Positions 16,145 to 22,936 of a stretch of DNA of 46,840 bases are shown here, piece after piece. Numbering within the stretch: the first letter of the stretch is position 1; each line of letters starts with the position of its first letter. The stretch comes from a virus. The stretch covers positions 1 to 46,840 of the IMG/VR virus record IMGVR_UViG_3300048839_001888; one strand, 5' to 3'. The notes under the pieces were generated by a model. The model was not told the origin of the DNA, made no database searches, and saw nothing but the letters and a program-made list of their open reading frames with translations. The translations under genes were made by a program, and so were the position numbers.

Positions 16145-16574
16145 CTGGACGCCGGAACAGGTCGAGGAACGGCTGGAGGAAGCCGCCGATGTTCTCAAGC
16201 GCCTGCCCGAGGAGAAGGTGCGGGGGCATTTCAACGTCTGGCCCGAGGTCATCCACGACTTCGGCGACAGGATCGGGCAGGAGCCCAGCCCCATGCGCCG
16301 CCCCCCGCCGTCCGCCGCCGCCATCTCCCGAATGGAGGAAGCCCTGACCTGGGTTCGTTTCCTCGCCCCGGAGGACGGCAAGCTGCTCTGGGCACGGGCG
16401 GAAGGCGCCTCGTGGAAGGAAATCTGCTGGCGCTTCGGCATCGCGCGGGCCACCGCCAACCGGCGCTGGCAATACGGTCTCGGCGTCATCGCGCTGCGGC
16501 TGGAGGGCCATCGCGTCCCGGCGAAGCGGTCGCGGTCCTTCGTGGTGGACCGGGTGCGTCGGCTGTCAACCTGA
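16137..16574 (+). CDS. DUF6362 family HTH protein
   Basis: This 145-residue protein has the DUF6362 layout, with an N-terminal helical part (PEQVEERLEEAADVLKRLP) and a C-terminal helix-turn-helix (EGASWKEICWRFGIARATANRRWQYGL). The HTH resembles sigma region 4 and other recruitment helices, so it could be a transcriptional regulator at the end of the early operon, possibly for later genes. It is followed by a long noncoding repeat-rich stretch where its sites could lie. The C-terminus is basic (VPAKRSRSF). Confidence 0.8.
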   Translation: MADWTPEQVEERLEEAADVLKRLPEEKVRGHFNVWPEVIHDFGDRIGQEPSPMRRPPPSAAAISRMEEALTWVRFLAPEDGKLLWARAEGASWKEICWRFGIARATANRRWQYGLGVIALRLEGHRVPAKRSRSFVVDRVRRLST

Positions 16575-16581
16575 AAATGCC

Positions 16582-16626
16582 CGTGAGACATTTTTTCGTG
16601 AGACATTGGAAGGCGAGACACCCTCC
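16582..16626 (+). repeat. Three 15-bp direct repeats after the DUF6362 gene
   Basis: The 11-mer CGTGAGACATT occurs at 16582-16592 and 16597-16607, and a degenerate third copy, GGCGAGACACC, begins at 16612, giving a 15-bp period. They begin 8 bases after the DUF6362 stop. They could be operator sites or a remnant of coding sequence, and I cannot tell which. Confidence 0.5.
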
Positions 16627-16711
16627 GCGTTGGCGGGCTACATTCCGGTCAGACTTGCGGAAGGCGCGTTCCCCTCGCCACCGCCACCGCCAACCCGGAG
16701 GACCTCGACCG

Positions 16712-16876
16712 ATGACCGCCCTTTCCACCACCATCCGCGACGCCGGGACCGCCATGGCCATGCCGTCGGCGATGCAACCGGAAAGGGAAACCGCCCTCGG
16801 ATATGAGCCGGAGAGAACGGTTTCGGCACGGAAGTCTGGCGGGCAGTGGAGATTCGAACCTACCGTAAGCCATTGA
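16712..16876 (+). CDS. Possible small protein in the repeat-rich gap
   Basis: A 54-codon frame (MTALSTTIRDAGTAMAMPS onward) starts ten bases after GGAGG at 16697-16701. It has no recognised domain, and the end of the frame runs through the tRNA-like segment, so it is only weakly supported. It could equally be noncoding. Confidence 0.3.
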   Translation: MTALSTTIRDAGTAMAMPSAMQPERETALGYEPERTVSARKSGGQWRFEPTVSH

Positions 16877-16915
16877 AATCGCGGGTCCTCCGTGGCGCAC
16901 AGCCTATGCTGGCGC
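16837..16915 (-). other. tRNA 3'-end-like remnant, possible old attachment site
   Basis: Read on the minus strand, this stretch ends GGTTCGAATCTCC followed shortly by CCGCCA, which resembles the T-loop and CCA end of a tRNA, preceded by CAATGGCTTACGG. The T-stem and D-arm do not pair, so it is not a working tRNA. Such fragments are often left by tyrosine-recombinase integration, whereas this element carries a serine recombinase. Confidence 0.3.
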
Positions 16916-16954
16916 CCTCAGCCCGGAAGATCGCCACCGACAGCCCGAAATTTT

Positions 16955-17116
16955 GGGAAGCCACCCGCTCGGGAGTCCACCCCGGCACCGCCTGAAACCA
17001 GCGACAATTCAAAGCCTTGACCTGGATACCCCCAGGTGGCTTCCGGCCCCCGGCGGAGTCCAGCCGGAAGCCACCCGGAGTCCACCTGCGGAATCCAGGT
17101 CCAGGAATCCACCCGG
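16955..17116. repeat. Cluster of direct and inverted repeats with a 13-bp hairpin
   Basis: GGAAGCCACCCG followed by GGAGTCCACC occurs twice (from about 16968 and about 17066). GGTGGCTTCCGGC (17035-17047) and GCCGGAAGCCACC (17063-17075) form a perfect 13-bp stem with a 15-base loop. Outside it, CCTGGATACCCCCAGGTGG and CCACCTGCGGAATCCAGG are partly complementary, so a longer imperfect structure is possible. There is no T tract, so a simple terminator is unlikely. The remainder of the gap up to 17308 shows nothing else I can identify. Confidence 0.55.
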
Positions 17117-17308
17117 ATTCATCTCCTCCCTCTTCGTGGGGCCGACCTCCATCGCGGTCGCGCCCCTTTCCTGAATTCCCCGGCGGCCACCGGGGATATG
17201 ACGCGACCATGTGCGATCCGAGCTTCCATCGGGTCCGGTGGTCGCCTTCGTGTGACCCCCTGATTCGCGTCCGGGGCGTGGCCGCGCCGGACCCGATGGA
17301 GACCGACC

Positions 17309-17977
17309 ATGACGACCAAGAAGGAAACCGCCCAGATCGAACTGCCGCCCATCAACCTGGAGATCATCGAGATCACCCTGGTGGGCGACACGCCCCTCAT
17401 CTCGCATGCCTGGTCCGAGAAGGCCAAGCGGGAGATGCTGGGCAAGCAGATGAAGGTGGCGAAGCCCGCCAAGGAAGCCAAGGACCCCCACGAGGACTTC
17501 CAGCAGAGCCTGTACCGGATCGAGGGCGGCGGATACGGCTTCCCGTCGGTGGCCTTCAAGGCGGCGGCGGTGACCGCCTGCACCTCGGTCGCCGGCATCA
17601 CCAAGGTGGCGGCCCGGCAGGCCTTCCACGTGATGGGCGCGCAGTCGGCGGTGCGCGGCGCCTTCAACGGGGCGCTGATGCGCATGGACCTGGTGAGCAT
17701 CCTGGGGGCCGAGCCCGAGATGCGCGAGGACATGGTACGCGTCGGCATGGGCACCGCCGACATCCGCTACCGGGGGCAATTCTGGCCCTGGCACGCCACC
17801 GTGCGGGTCCGCTTCAACGGCAACGTGCTGAGCGCGGCGCAGATCGTGAATCTGTTCAACACCGCCGGTTTCGGCGTCGGCATCGGCGAATGGCGGCCCG
17901 AAAAGGACGGCCAGTTCGGCATGTTCCATGTGGCGACCGCCGGGGAGTTGGCGGGCCTCGTGGCGGAGGCCGCATGA
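17309..17977 (+). CDS. Conserved phage protein of unknown function (TPLISH motif)
   Basis: This 222-residue protein contains LVGDTPLISHAWSEKAKREML near residue 24, SVAFKAAAVTACTSVAGITK and a C-terminal FNTAGFGVGIGEWRPEKDGQFGMF (quoted in parts). I recognise this as a widespread phage protein usually encoded close to ParB-methyltransferases and MTases. The TPLI-H region and GIGEWRPEKDG segment are its signatures. Its activity is unknown; an RRM- or Cas7-like fold has crossed my mind but is not shown by the sequence. The stop overlaps the next start (ATGATG context). Confidence 0.8.
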   Translation: MTTKKETAQIELPPINLEIIEITLVGDTPLISHAWSEKAKREMLGKQMKVAKPAKEAKDPHEDFQQSLYRIEGGGYGFPSVAFKAAAVTACTSVAGITKVAARQAFHVMGAQSAVRGAFNGALMRMDLVSILGAEPEMREDMVRVGMGTADIRYRGQFWPWHATVRVRFNGNVLSAAQIVNLFNTAGFGVGIGEWRPEKDGQFGMFHVATAGELAGLVAEAA

Positions 17978-18483
17978 TGTCCGGCGCGGAATATGCCTGG
18001 AGGGACGGGGCTCGCCTGCAAAAGGGGGCGTCCGTCCCGGCCCAGGCGGTCGGAGAGCGGCTGGAACGGCTGCGCGCCGAAAACGGTGGCGAACTGGTGC
18101 CGGAGGCGGTAGTGGCGGACGCCCGCGATCCGGCCTCGCCCCTGCATTCCCTGTTCGAATGGGACAATGCCGAGGCGGCGCGCCAGCACCGCCTGTCCCA
18201 GGCTCGTGCCCTGATTCGCGCGGTGGTGGTCCGCTACCGCGCCGAACCCGAGGACAGCCCCCGCAACATTGTCGCCTTCGTCAACGTGAAGGAGAGCGAC
18301 CGCCAGTATTACACCGCGACCGCCGTCGCGCTGTCCGATCCCGAACGGCGGGCCATCGTTCTCCGCCAGGCTTGGGAGGATTTCCAGGCCCTGCGCAAGC
18401 GCCACCAGGACCTCGTCGAATTCGCGGCACTGTTCGCCACCCTCGACGAAATCGAGGCCGCCCTCCCGCCCCTGGCGGCGTGA
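17974..18483 (+). CDS. Hypothetical phage protein paired with the TPLISH protein
   Basis: This 169-residue protein has a conserved-looking core SPLHSLFEWDNAEAARQHRLSQARALI followed by a beta segment (PRNIVAFVNVKESDRQYYTATAVALS) and a C-terminal helix (RQAWEDFQALRKRHQDLVEF). The FEWD...A...R..QA pattern is common in phage proteins adjacent to the previous family, so the two probably work together. It starts by ATGA overlap with that gene. Function unknown; possibly linked to DNA modification or packaging control. Confidence 0.8.
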   Translation: MMSGAEYAWRDGARLQKGASVPAQAVGERLERLRAENGGELVPEAVVADARDPASPLHSLFEWDNAEAARQHRLSQARALIRAVVVRYRAEPEDSPRNIVAFVNVKESDRQYYTATAVALSDPERRAIVLRQAWEDFQALRKRHQDLVEFAALFATLDEIEAALPPLAA

Positions 18484-18790
18484 CCCTGTCGGCTTGGCTA
18501 GGCTGGGTGAGGCATGGCGGGGCGATGGCCCGGCAAGGCAGGCGAGGCCCGTTCCGTTTAGGCAAGGCGTGGCGAGGTTAGGCGAGGCGGGGCAGGCTTG
18601 GCGCGGCGGGGCAAGGTGTGTCCGATGTGTGGCGTGGCAGGCATGGCGCGCTGCGTCAGGGTCTGGCATGGCGAGGTTAGGCGGGGCTGGGTACGGCAGG
18701 CGAGGCTTGGCGAGTTCTGGCGGGGCCTGGCACGGCGGGGCTTGGCGAGTCGAGGTGCCTTCCGCCTCTTTCTTCTCTTCCTTTCGGGAC
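18484..18790 (+). repeat. G-rich degenerate repeat block, noncoding
   Basis: About 300 bases between two genes are made of short, imperfect units such as GGCGAGGC, GGCATGGC, GGCTTGGC and GGTTAGGC, repeating every 5 to 10 bases. The plus strand is strongly G-rich with very few runs of C, an asymmetry seen nowhere else here. A frame is open through it, but its translation is repetitive (alternating AWRG/GEAW) and is probably an artefact. The block could form G-rich secondary structure, act as a transcript-processing or recombination site, or be a remnant of repeat expansion. Confidence 0.65.
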
Positions 18791-18801
18791 GCTCTTTCAA
18801 C

Positions 18802-20058
18802 ATGACCGATCTTCGTTTCCAGCCCTCCGCGATCGAGCACTGGCCGATCGAGCGGCTCGTTCCCTATGCGGCGAATGCCCGGACCCACAGCGCGGAGCAG
18901 GTCGTCCAACTGGCGGCAAGCTTGGCCCGCTTCGGGTGGACGGTGCCGGTCATGGTCGACGAGAAGGGCGTGCTCATCGCCGGCCACGGCCGGCTGCTGG
19001 CCGCCCGCCATCTCGGACTCAAGGAGGTGCCGGTCATCCGGCTCCACCACCTTGGGGAGGCGGATGCCCGGGCTTACCGTCTGGCCGACAACAGGCTGGG
19101 AGAACTATCGACCTGGGATGACGAACTGCTCGCCGCCGAACTCTCCTGGCTGCAGGAGGAGGGTCTCGATCTTGACGTCATCGGGTTTTCCGACGAGGAC
19201 CTGGAGCGGCTGCTGGCCGGGGATGTCGGCGACGGTCCCATGGACGGCGACGAGGATGCTGTCCCGGAGCCGCCCGCCGATCCCGTCACCAAGCCGGGCG
19301 ATCTCTGGCTGCTCGGGTCCCATCGCCTGCTCTGCGGCGACGCCACGGTGCTGGCCGATGTTGAGAAGGTACTCGGCGGGAACTCGGCGGACATGTGCTT
19401 CACCGACAGCCCCTACAATATCAACTATCACGCGCCCCGGAACGGGGCCAAGGACCGCCGCATCCTCAACGACGCCCTGGGCGAGGGCTTCGCGGCTTTC
19501 CTTTACGACGCCTGCATCAACATCCTCGCCGTCACCAAGGGCGCGGTCTACATGTGCATGTCGTCTTCCGAACTGCACACATTGCAAAAAGCTTTCGTCG
19601 CGGCCGGCGGCCATTGGTCGACCTTCGTCATCTGGGCCAAGAACACCTTCACGCTCGGGCGGTCCGATTACCAGCGCCAGTACGAGCCGATCCTCTACGG
19701 CTGGAAGGAGGGCGGAGCGCACCACTGGTGCGGTGCCCGTGACCAGGGCGACGTGTGGTTCGTGGACAAGCCGGCGCGCAACGACCTGCATCCCACCATG
19801 AAGCCGGTGGACCTGGTGGAACGGGCGCTGCGCAATTCGTCGAAGAGCCGCGACATCGTGCTCGATCCCTTCTGCGGCTCGGGGACCACCCTGATCGCCG
19901 CCGAGACCACGAGCCGTGTCTGCCTCGGCATCGAGATCGATCCTCGCTACTGCGATGTCATCGTCAATCGCTGGCAGAACCTTACCGGCGGCACCGCCAC
20001 CCTGGAAGGGGACGGGCGGACGTTCAATGAGATCGCGGCCCTCAAGCCCGCCGCCTGA
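18802..20058 (+). CDS. ParB-domain DNA methyltransferase
   Basis: This 418-residue protein has an N-terminal ParB/Srx-like nuclease domain (LVPYAANARTHS, then VLIAGHGRLLAARHLG with the GHGR motif and ADNRLGE) followed by an N6-adenine or N4-cytosine methyltransferase. The MTase shows TDSPYNINYH as motif IV (DSPY instead of the usual DPPY) and DPFCGSGTTLIAAE as motif I (AdoMet binding), in beta-class order. It probably methylates phage DNA to evade host restriction. The start at 18802 is the first residue of the conserved domain; its ribosome-binding site is weak. It opens the modification gene cluster. Confidence 0.93.
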   Translation: MTDLRFQPSAIEHWPIERLVPYAANARTHSAEQVVQLAASLARFGWTVPVMVDEKGVLIAGHGRLLAARHLGLKEVPVIRLHHLGEADARAYRLADNRLGELSTWDDELLAAELSWLQEEGLDLDVIGFSDEDLERLLAGDVGDGPMDGDEDAVPEPPADPVTKPGDLWLLGSHRLLCGDATVLADVEKVLGGNSADMCFTDSPYNINYHAPRNGAKDRRILNDALGEGFAAFLYDACINILAVTKGAVYMCMSSSELHTLQKAFVAAGGHWSTFVIWAKNTFTLGRSDYQRQYEPILYGWKEGGAHHWCGARDQGDVWFVDKPARNDLHPTMKPVDLVERALRNSSKSRDIVLDPFCGSGTTLIAAETTSRVCLGIEIDPRYCDVIVNRWQNLTGGTATLEGDGRTFNEIAALKPAA

Positions 20059-20069
20059 CGGAGCCCCCC

Positions 20070-21116
20070 TTGCATGACCTGGCTCTACATCCCGCCCGCG
20101 GTGCTGGCGGCGGAGACCCTTTGCTCGGGCTTTCCCTCTGCTCCGGCGCCGGAGGCCTCGACCTCGGCCTCCACATCGCCGAGCCCGGATACCGTGCTGT
20201 GGGCTATGTCGAGCGGGACGCCTTCGCGGCGGCCGTGCTCGTGGCCCGGATGGAAGAGGCGGCCCTGGCGCCGGCTCCTGTCTGGGACGACCTTGGAACC
20301 TTCGACGGCCGCCCGTGGCGTGGCGCGGTGGGCGTCCTCCTGGCGGGCTATCCTTGTCAACCATTTAGCATCGCCGGCAAGCGACGCGGCACCAGCGACC
20401 CCCGCCACCTCTGGCCCCATGTCGCCCGCGTCATCGGCGAATGCCAACCCCGATTTGTTTTCCTGGAGAACGTCCCCCACCATCTCCACCTCGGTTATCG
20501 CGAGGTCCGAGGCGAGCTGGAAGGCATGGGTTACCGGGTTGCGGAAGGACTCTTCTCGGCGGAGGAAATTGGCGCACCCCACCGGCGGGAACGGTTGTTC
20601 GTGCTTGGCCTGGCCGACGCCCCGGGCCTGCTCGGGCCTGCGCTCCAGCGGTGCCAACCGGGCGGAGATGCTGCGCCTCTGGCCGACGCCCCTGGCCTCG
20701 GACGGCGAGAAGCCGAGCGGCGGCAACCGTCGCAACGCCGACCTGACGGGCAGCGCGCGGCGCTGGGCCACCCCCTCGGCGCGGGACTGGCGGAGCGGCC
20801 GGGCCAGCCCGGCGACGCTGGCCCGCAACAGCCGGCCCCTGAACGAGCAGGCGGTCAGTCGGTCGCCGGGAACTTCCGGGAACCTGCCTTCCCTCCCGGA
20901 CCCGGCGACGCCGAGGGCTGGCGGGAATACCTGCGCTGGAGACCGGACGCTGAACCCGCTGTTCGTCGAGGCCCTGATGGGCTGGCCGCCGGGCTGGACG
21001 GACCCCGAGCCCTCCGCTGGCGGGTCGACCGCCTGCGGCTCTGCGGCAACGGCGTGGTCCCGCTGGCTGCGGCGCATGCGTGGCGAACTCTCAAGGCTCG
21101 GCTGGGAGTCCCCTGA
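20070..21116 (+). CDS. DNA (cytosine-5) methyltransferase, in a frame that overlaps another long frame
   Basis: This 348-residue frame has the C5-MTase motifs in order: LSLCSGAGGLDLGL (motif I, AdoMet), GYPCQPFSIAGKRRG (motif IV with catalytic Cys near residue 96), FLENV (motif VI), PHRRERLFVLG (motif VIII-like), and LRLCGNGVVPLAAAHAW near the end (motif X). It starts with TTG at 20070, six bases after GGAG at 20060-20063; there is no in-frame ATG before motif I. The central part (about residues 190-290) is low-complexity in this frame and poor in G/C third positions, and it overlaps completely with the frame starting at 20074. I consider it a real enzyme for self-methylation of phage DNA. 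Confidence 0.75.
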   Translation: MHDLALHPARGAGGGDPLLGLSLCSGAGGLDLGLHIAEPGYRAVGYVERDAFAAAVLVARMEEAALAPAPVWDDLGTFDGRPWRGAVGVLLAGYPCQPFSIAGKRRGTSDPRHLWPHVARVIGECQPRFVFLENVPHHLHLGYREVRGELEGMGYRVAEGLFSAEEIGAPHRRERLFVLGLADAPGLLGPALQRCQPGGDAAPLADAPGLGRREAERRQPSQRRPDGQRAALGHPLGAGLAERPGQPGDAGPQQPAPERAGGQSVAGNFREPAFPPGPGDAEGWREYLRWRPDAEPAVRRGPDGLAAGLDGPRALRWRVDRLRLCGNGVVPLAAAHAWRTLKARLGVP

Positions 21117-21120
21117 ATGA
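20074..21120 (+). CDS. Second long frame overlapping the cytosine methyltransferase (WPTP-type phage protein)
   Basis: This 348-residue frame, offset +1 from the methyltransferase, starts with ATG at 20074 four bases after the TTG of that gene and ends in an ATGA overlap with the next gene. It begins MTWLYIPPA and later has LWPTPLASDGEKPSGGNRR, RRWATPSARDWRSGR, NSRPLNEQA and LNPLFVEALMGWPPGWTD. I recognise these signatures from a widespread family of phage proteins. Over 20641-20760, 38 of 40 codons in this frame end in G or C, against 27 of 40 in the methyltransferase frame. Both frames therefore look selected. It is either a true overprinted gene or, less likely, reached by frameshifting. 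Confidence 0.5.
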   Translation: MTWLYIPPAVLAAETLCSGFPSAPAPEASTSASTSPSPDTVLWAMSSGTPSRRPCSWPGWKRRPWRRLLSGTTLEPSTAARGVARWASSWRAILVNHLASPASDAAPATPATSGPMSPASSANANPDLFSWRTSPTISTSVIARSEASWKAWVTGLRKDSSRRRKLAHPTGGNGCSCLAWPTPRACSGLRSSGANRAEMLRLWPTPLASDGEKPSGGNRRNADLTGSARRWATPSARDWRSGRASPATLARNSRPLNEQAVSRSPGTSGNLPSLPDPATPRAGGNTCAGDRTLNPLFVEALMGWPPGWTDPEPSAGGSTACGSAATAWSRWLRRMRGELSRLGWESPE

Positions 21121-22052
21121 CCGCCCATGTGCTCAGCTTCTCCGGCGGCAAGGACTCGACCGCCCTCTACCTGCTGGCCATGGAACTGGGCCAGAAGCAC
21201 GGCTTCCCGTTCCTGCCGGTCTTCGCCGATACCGGCAACGAGCATCCCGCCACCCTGGACTATGTCCGCGACCTGCCCGGCCGTACCGGCGGCCCCGCCA
21301 TCCGCTGGGTCAAGGCCGACTTCGCCGGGGATATCGCGAGGAAACGCACCTTCGTCGCCGAACGCTGGCCGGAGCATGGCGTGCCGGCGGAGCGGGTCGC
21401 CCGCGCCCTGGAGGTGCTGCGGCCCACCGGGGTGCCGTTCCTCGATCTCTGTTTGGTCAAGGGACGCTTCCCGTCGCGCCGCGCCCAGTTCTGCACGGGG
21501 GAACTGAAGATCGCCCCGATCATGGAACAGGTCGTCATGCCGCTGCTCGACGCGGGACGGCGCGTCCTGTCCTGGCAGGGGGTACGGGCGACCGAGAGCC
21601 CGGCCCGTGCCCGGCTGGCGAAATTCGAGCATCGGGGAGATGGCTACTGGATCTGGCGGCCCCTGCTGCGATGGACGGCCGATGAGGTCTTCGCCCTGCA
21701 CCGGCGCCACGGCATCGAGCCCAATCCCCTCTACCGGGCCGGCATGCACCGGGTCGGCTGCATGCCCTGCGTCAACTGCCGCAAGGACGAACTGCGCCAG
21801 ATCGCCCGGCGCTACCCCGAGCAGATCGAGCGGATCGCCGAATGGGAGGCCCTGGTCGCCCAGGCCAGCAAGCGGGGCGCCGCCACCTTCTTTCCATCGC
21901 CCACCGCGAACGGACGCGGCCGGGTGCGGGGCGGCCCCGTCCAGCGGCACGTCGCCTGGGCGATGACCGGCCACGGGGGCCGGCAGCTCGACATGCTGCG
22001 GCTGTGCGAGGACGCGACCGCCTGCGCTTCCGCCTACGGGCTCTGCGAATGA
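21117..22052 (+). CDS. PAPS-reductase-like (PP-loop) protein
   Basis: This 311-residue protein has the PP-loop SFSGGKDSTALYL at about residues 7-19, then VFADTGNEHP, and a C-terminal cysteine motif (CMPCVNCRKDELR) that could bind metal or an iron-sulfur cluster. It belongs to the phosphoadenosine phosphosulfate reductase/DndC-like superfamily, members of which act in sulfur metabolism or DNA phosphorothioation. It overlaps the ATGA at the end of the second frame upstream. Its link to two methyltransferases suggests DNA or nucleotide modification, but a true Dnd system is not present, so the reaction is unknown. Confidence 0.85.
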   Translation: MTAHVLSFSGGKDSTALYLLAMELGQKHGFPFLPVFADTGNEHPATLDYVRDLPGRTGGPAIRWVKADFAGDIARKRTFVAERWPEHGVPAERVARALEVLRPTGVPFLDLCLVKGRFPSRRAQFCTGELKIAPIMEQVVMPLLDAGRRVLSWQGVRATESPARARLAKFEHRGDGYWIWRPLLRWTADEVFALHRRHGIEPNPLYRAGMHRVGCMPCVNCRKDELRQIARRYPEQIERIAEWEALVAQASKRGAATFFPSPTANGRGRVRGGPVQRHVAWAMTGHGGRQLDMLRLCEDATACASAYGLCE

Positions 22053-22273
22053 GGCAGTCCCGCCGCATGTCCATGCTGGAGGCCATCGCCAACGTGGCGG
22101 TCGGCTACGGCATCGCGGTAGCCACGCAGGCGGTGGTGTTTCCGCTCTTCGGGCTGCATGCCAGCCTGTCCGACAACCTGCTGCTGGGGGCCATCTTCTC
22201 CATCGTATCGATCCTACGCAGTTTCCTGCTTCGCAGGCTGTTCGAGGGCCTGCGGCGGCCCGTCACGAAATGA
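22049..22273 (+). CDS. Small membrane protein (DUF7220-like)
   Basis: This 74-residue protein has two hydrophobic segments (ANVAVGYGIAVATQAVVFPLFGL and NLLLGAIFSIVSILRSFLL, about residues 14-36 and 43-61) separated by a short loop and a basic C-terminus. It matches my recollection of the DUF7220 family of phage-associated two-helix membrane proteins. It overlaps the PP-loop gene by ATGA. The role is unknown; superinfection exclusion or membrane signalling is possible. Confidence 0.7.
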   Translation: MRQSRRMSMLEAIANVAVGYGIAVATQAVVFPLFGLHASLSDNLLLGAIFSIVSILRSFLLRRLFEGLRRPVTK

Positions 22274-22314
22274 TCGATCGGCGCCGAAAATAGCAATCGG
22301 ATTAGCAACTTATC

Positions 22315-22348
22315 GACTTGGCTTCGGCGGGAAACAGAGCGTTCATGG
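22315..22348 (+). promoter_or_regulatory. 34-bp element, copy A, before the 22375 gene
   Basis: This 34-base stretch begins GACTTG, contains GGCGGGAAA, and ends AGAGCGTTCATGG, 26 bases before the start codon at 22375. A close copy occurs at 23989-24022 before the gene at 24052 (29 bases from the start). The preceding sequence is A+T-rich. Two matching elements at matching distances suggest a shared phage promoter or operator. Confidence 0.55.
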
Positions 22349-22374
22349 TGACCATCGGAAACGGAGGAAACGCC

Positions 22375-22596
22375 ATGACCAAGCAGCCCAAGGGCCGGAT
22401 CGAGATCAACACCAGCGAGTTCCAGTTCGCGCATGGGAAGAAGCCGCGCGGCCGGGGCCACTGGGCCTTCCTTCTGCCGGGCGACCCGGAACCGGCCTTC
22501 TTCTCCGGCACCTACACGGAGGCCTGCCGGCAGGCCAAGGCGCTGGCGGCCGAGCGGTTCCCCGGCCGCTACCTCACCATCAAGCTGGGATCGTGA
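22375..22596 (+). CDS. Small hypothetical protein under the 34-bp element
   Basis: This 73-residue protein (MTKQPKGRIEINTSEFQF, then a WAFLLPGDPEPAFFSGTYTEACRQAKALA core) looks globular, with an aromatic beta-like part and a C-terminal helix. GGAGG within 22361-22370 precedes the chosen ATG at a good distance. It starts the first of two small-gene clusters that share a similar upstream element. No family or function is recognised. Confidence 0.7.
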   Translation: MTKQPKGRIEINTSEFQFAHGKKPRGRGHWAFLLPGDPEPAFFSGTYTEACRQAKALAAERFPGRYLTIKLGS

Positions 22597-22603
22597 GGGC
22601 GCC

Positions 22604-22936
22604 ATGAAGGCCGAGACGATCCTGCCCACCGCCAACGAATCCTGGGGCTTCTGGGGCACCAGTCGCCACAACGGCTACGACCAGGACCTGACCTGGACGG
22701 TGACCAGCCGCTTCCTGGCCACGACCTTCAAGCTGGCGCCGGAAAAGGTCCGCGACCTGCTCGACCACCGCTTCGGCCGCCACTTGGCCGACGACCTGAG
22801 CTTCATCCCCGGCGGGCCGGTCAGCGAGAAGGCCATCGCCGCCCATCTGAAGGCCCGCTTCGCCCAGCCGGCCTGGAAGCAATGGGTCAGGACCACGCTC
22901 CGGGAGATCGGCTCCGGGCTGGGGGACGCAGCATGA
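22604..22936 (+). CDS. Hypothetical phage protein
   Basis: This 110-residue protein begins MKAETILPTANESWGFWGT, a pattern I associate with small proteins in alphaproteobacterial phages and islands, and contains DLLDHRFGRHLADDLSF, which looks like a compact helical domain. It lies 7 bases after the previous stop, and its own stop overlaps the following small gene. The function is unknown. Confidence 0.72.
   Translation: MKAETILPTANESWGFWGTSRHNGYDQDLTWTVTSRFLATTFKLAPEKVRDLLDHRFGRHLADDLSFIPGGPVSEKAIAAHLKARFAQPAWKQWVRTTLREIGSGLGDAA

Noticed and set aside
16837-16915. A tRNA gene on the minus strand
   Set aside because: The T-loop-like and CCA-like ends are present, but the T-stem does not pair and there is no proper D-arm, anticodon arm or acceptor stem, so it is listed only as a remnant.
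16918-17112. Minus-strand frames in the repeat cluster
   Set aside because: They are tryptophan/glycine repeats produced by the DNA repeats and have no start signal.
18484-18790. CRISPR array
   Set aside because: The units are short, degenerate and contiguous, without uniform repeats and unique spacers; no cas genes are present.
18494-18805. A protein-coding frame through the G-rich repeat block
   Set aside because: The translation is only a repeat of AWRG/GEAW-like units caused by the DNA repeats; there is no ribosome-binding site or domain.
21117-22052. A Dnd phosphorothioation system
   Set aside because: Only a DndC-like PP-loop protein is present; DndA, B, D and E are not seen in the window.
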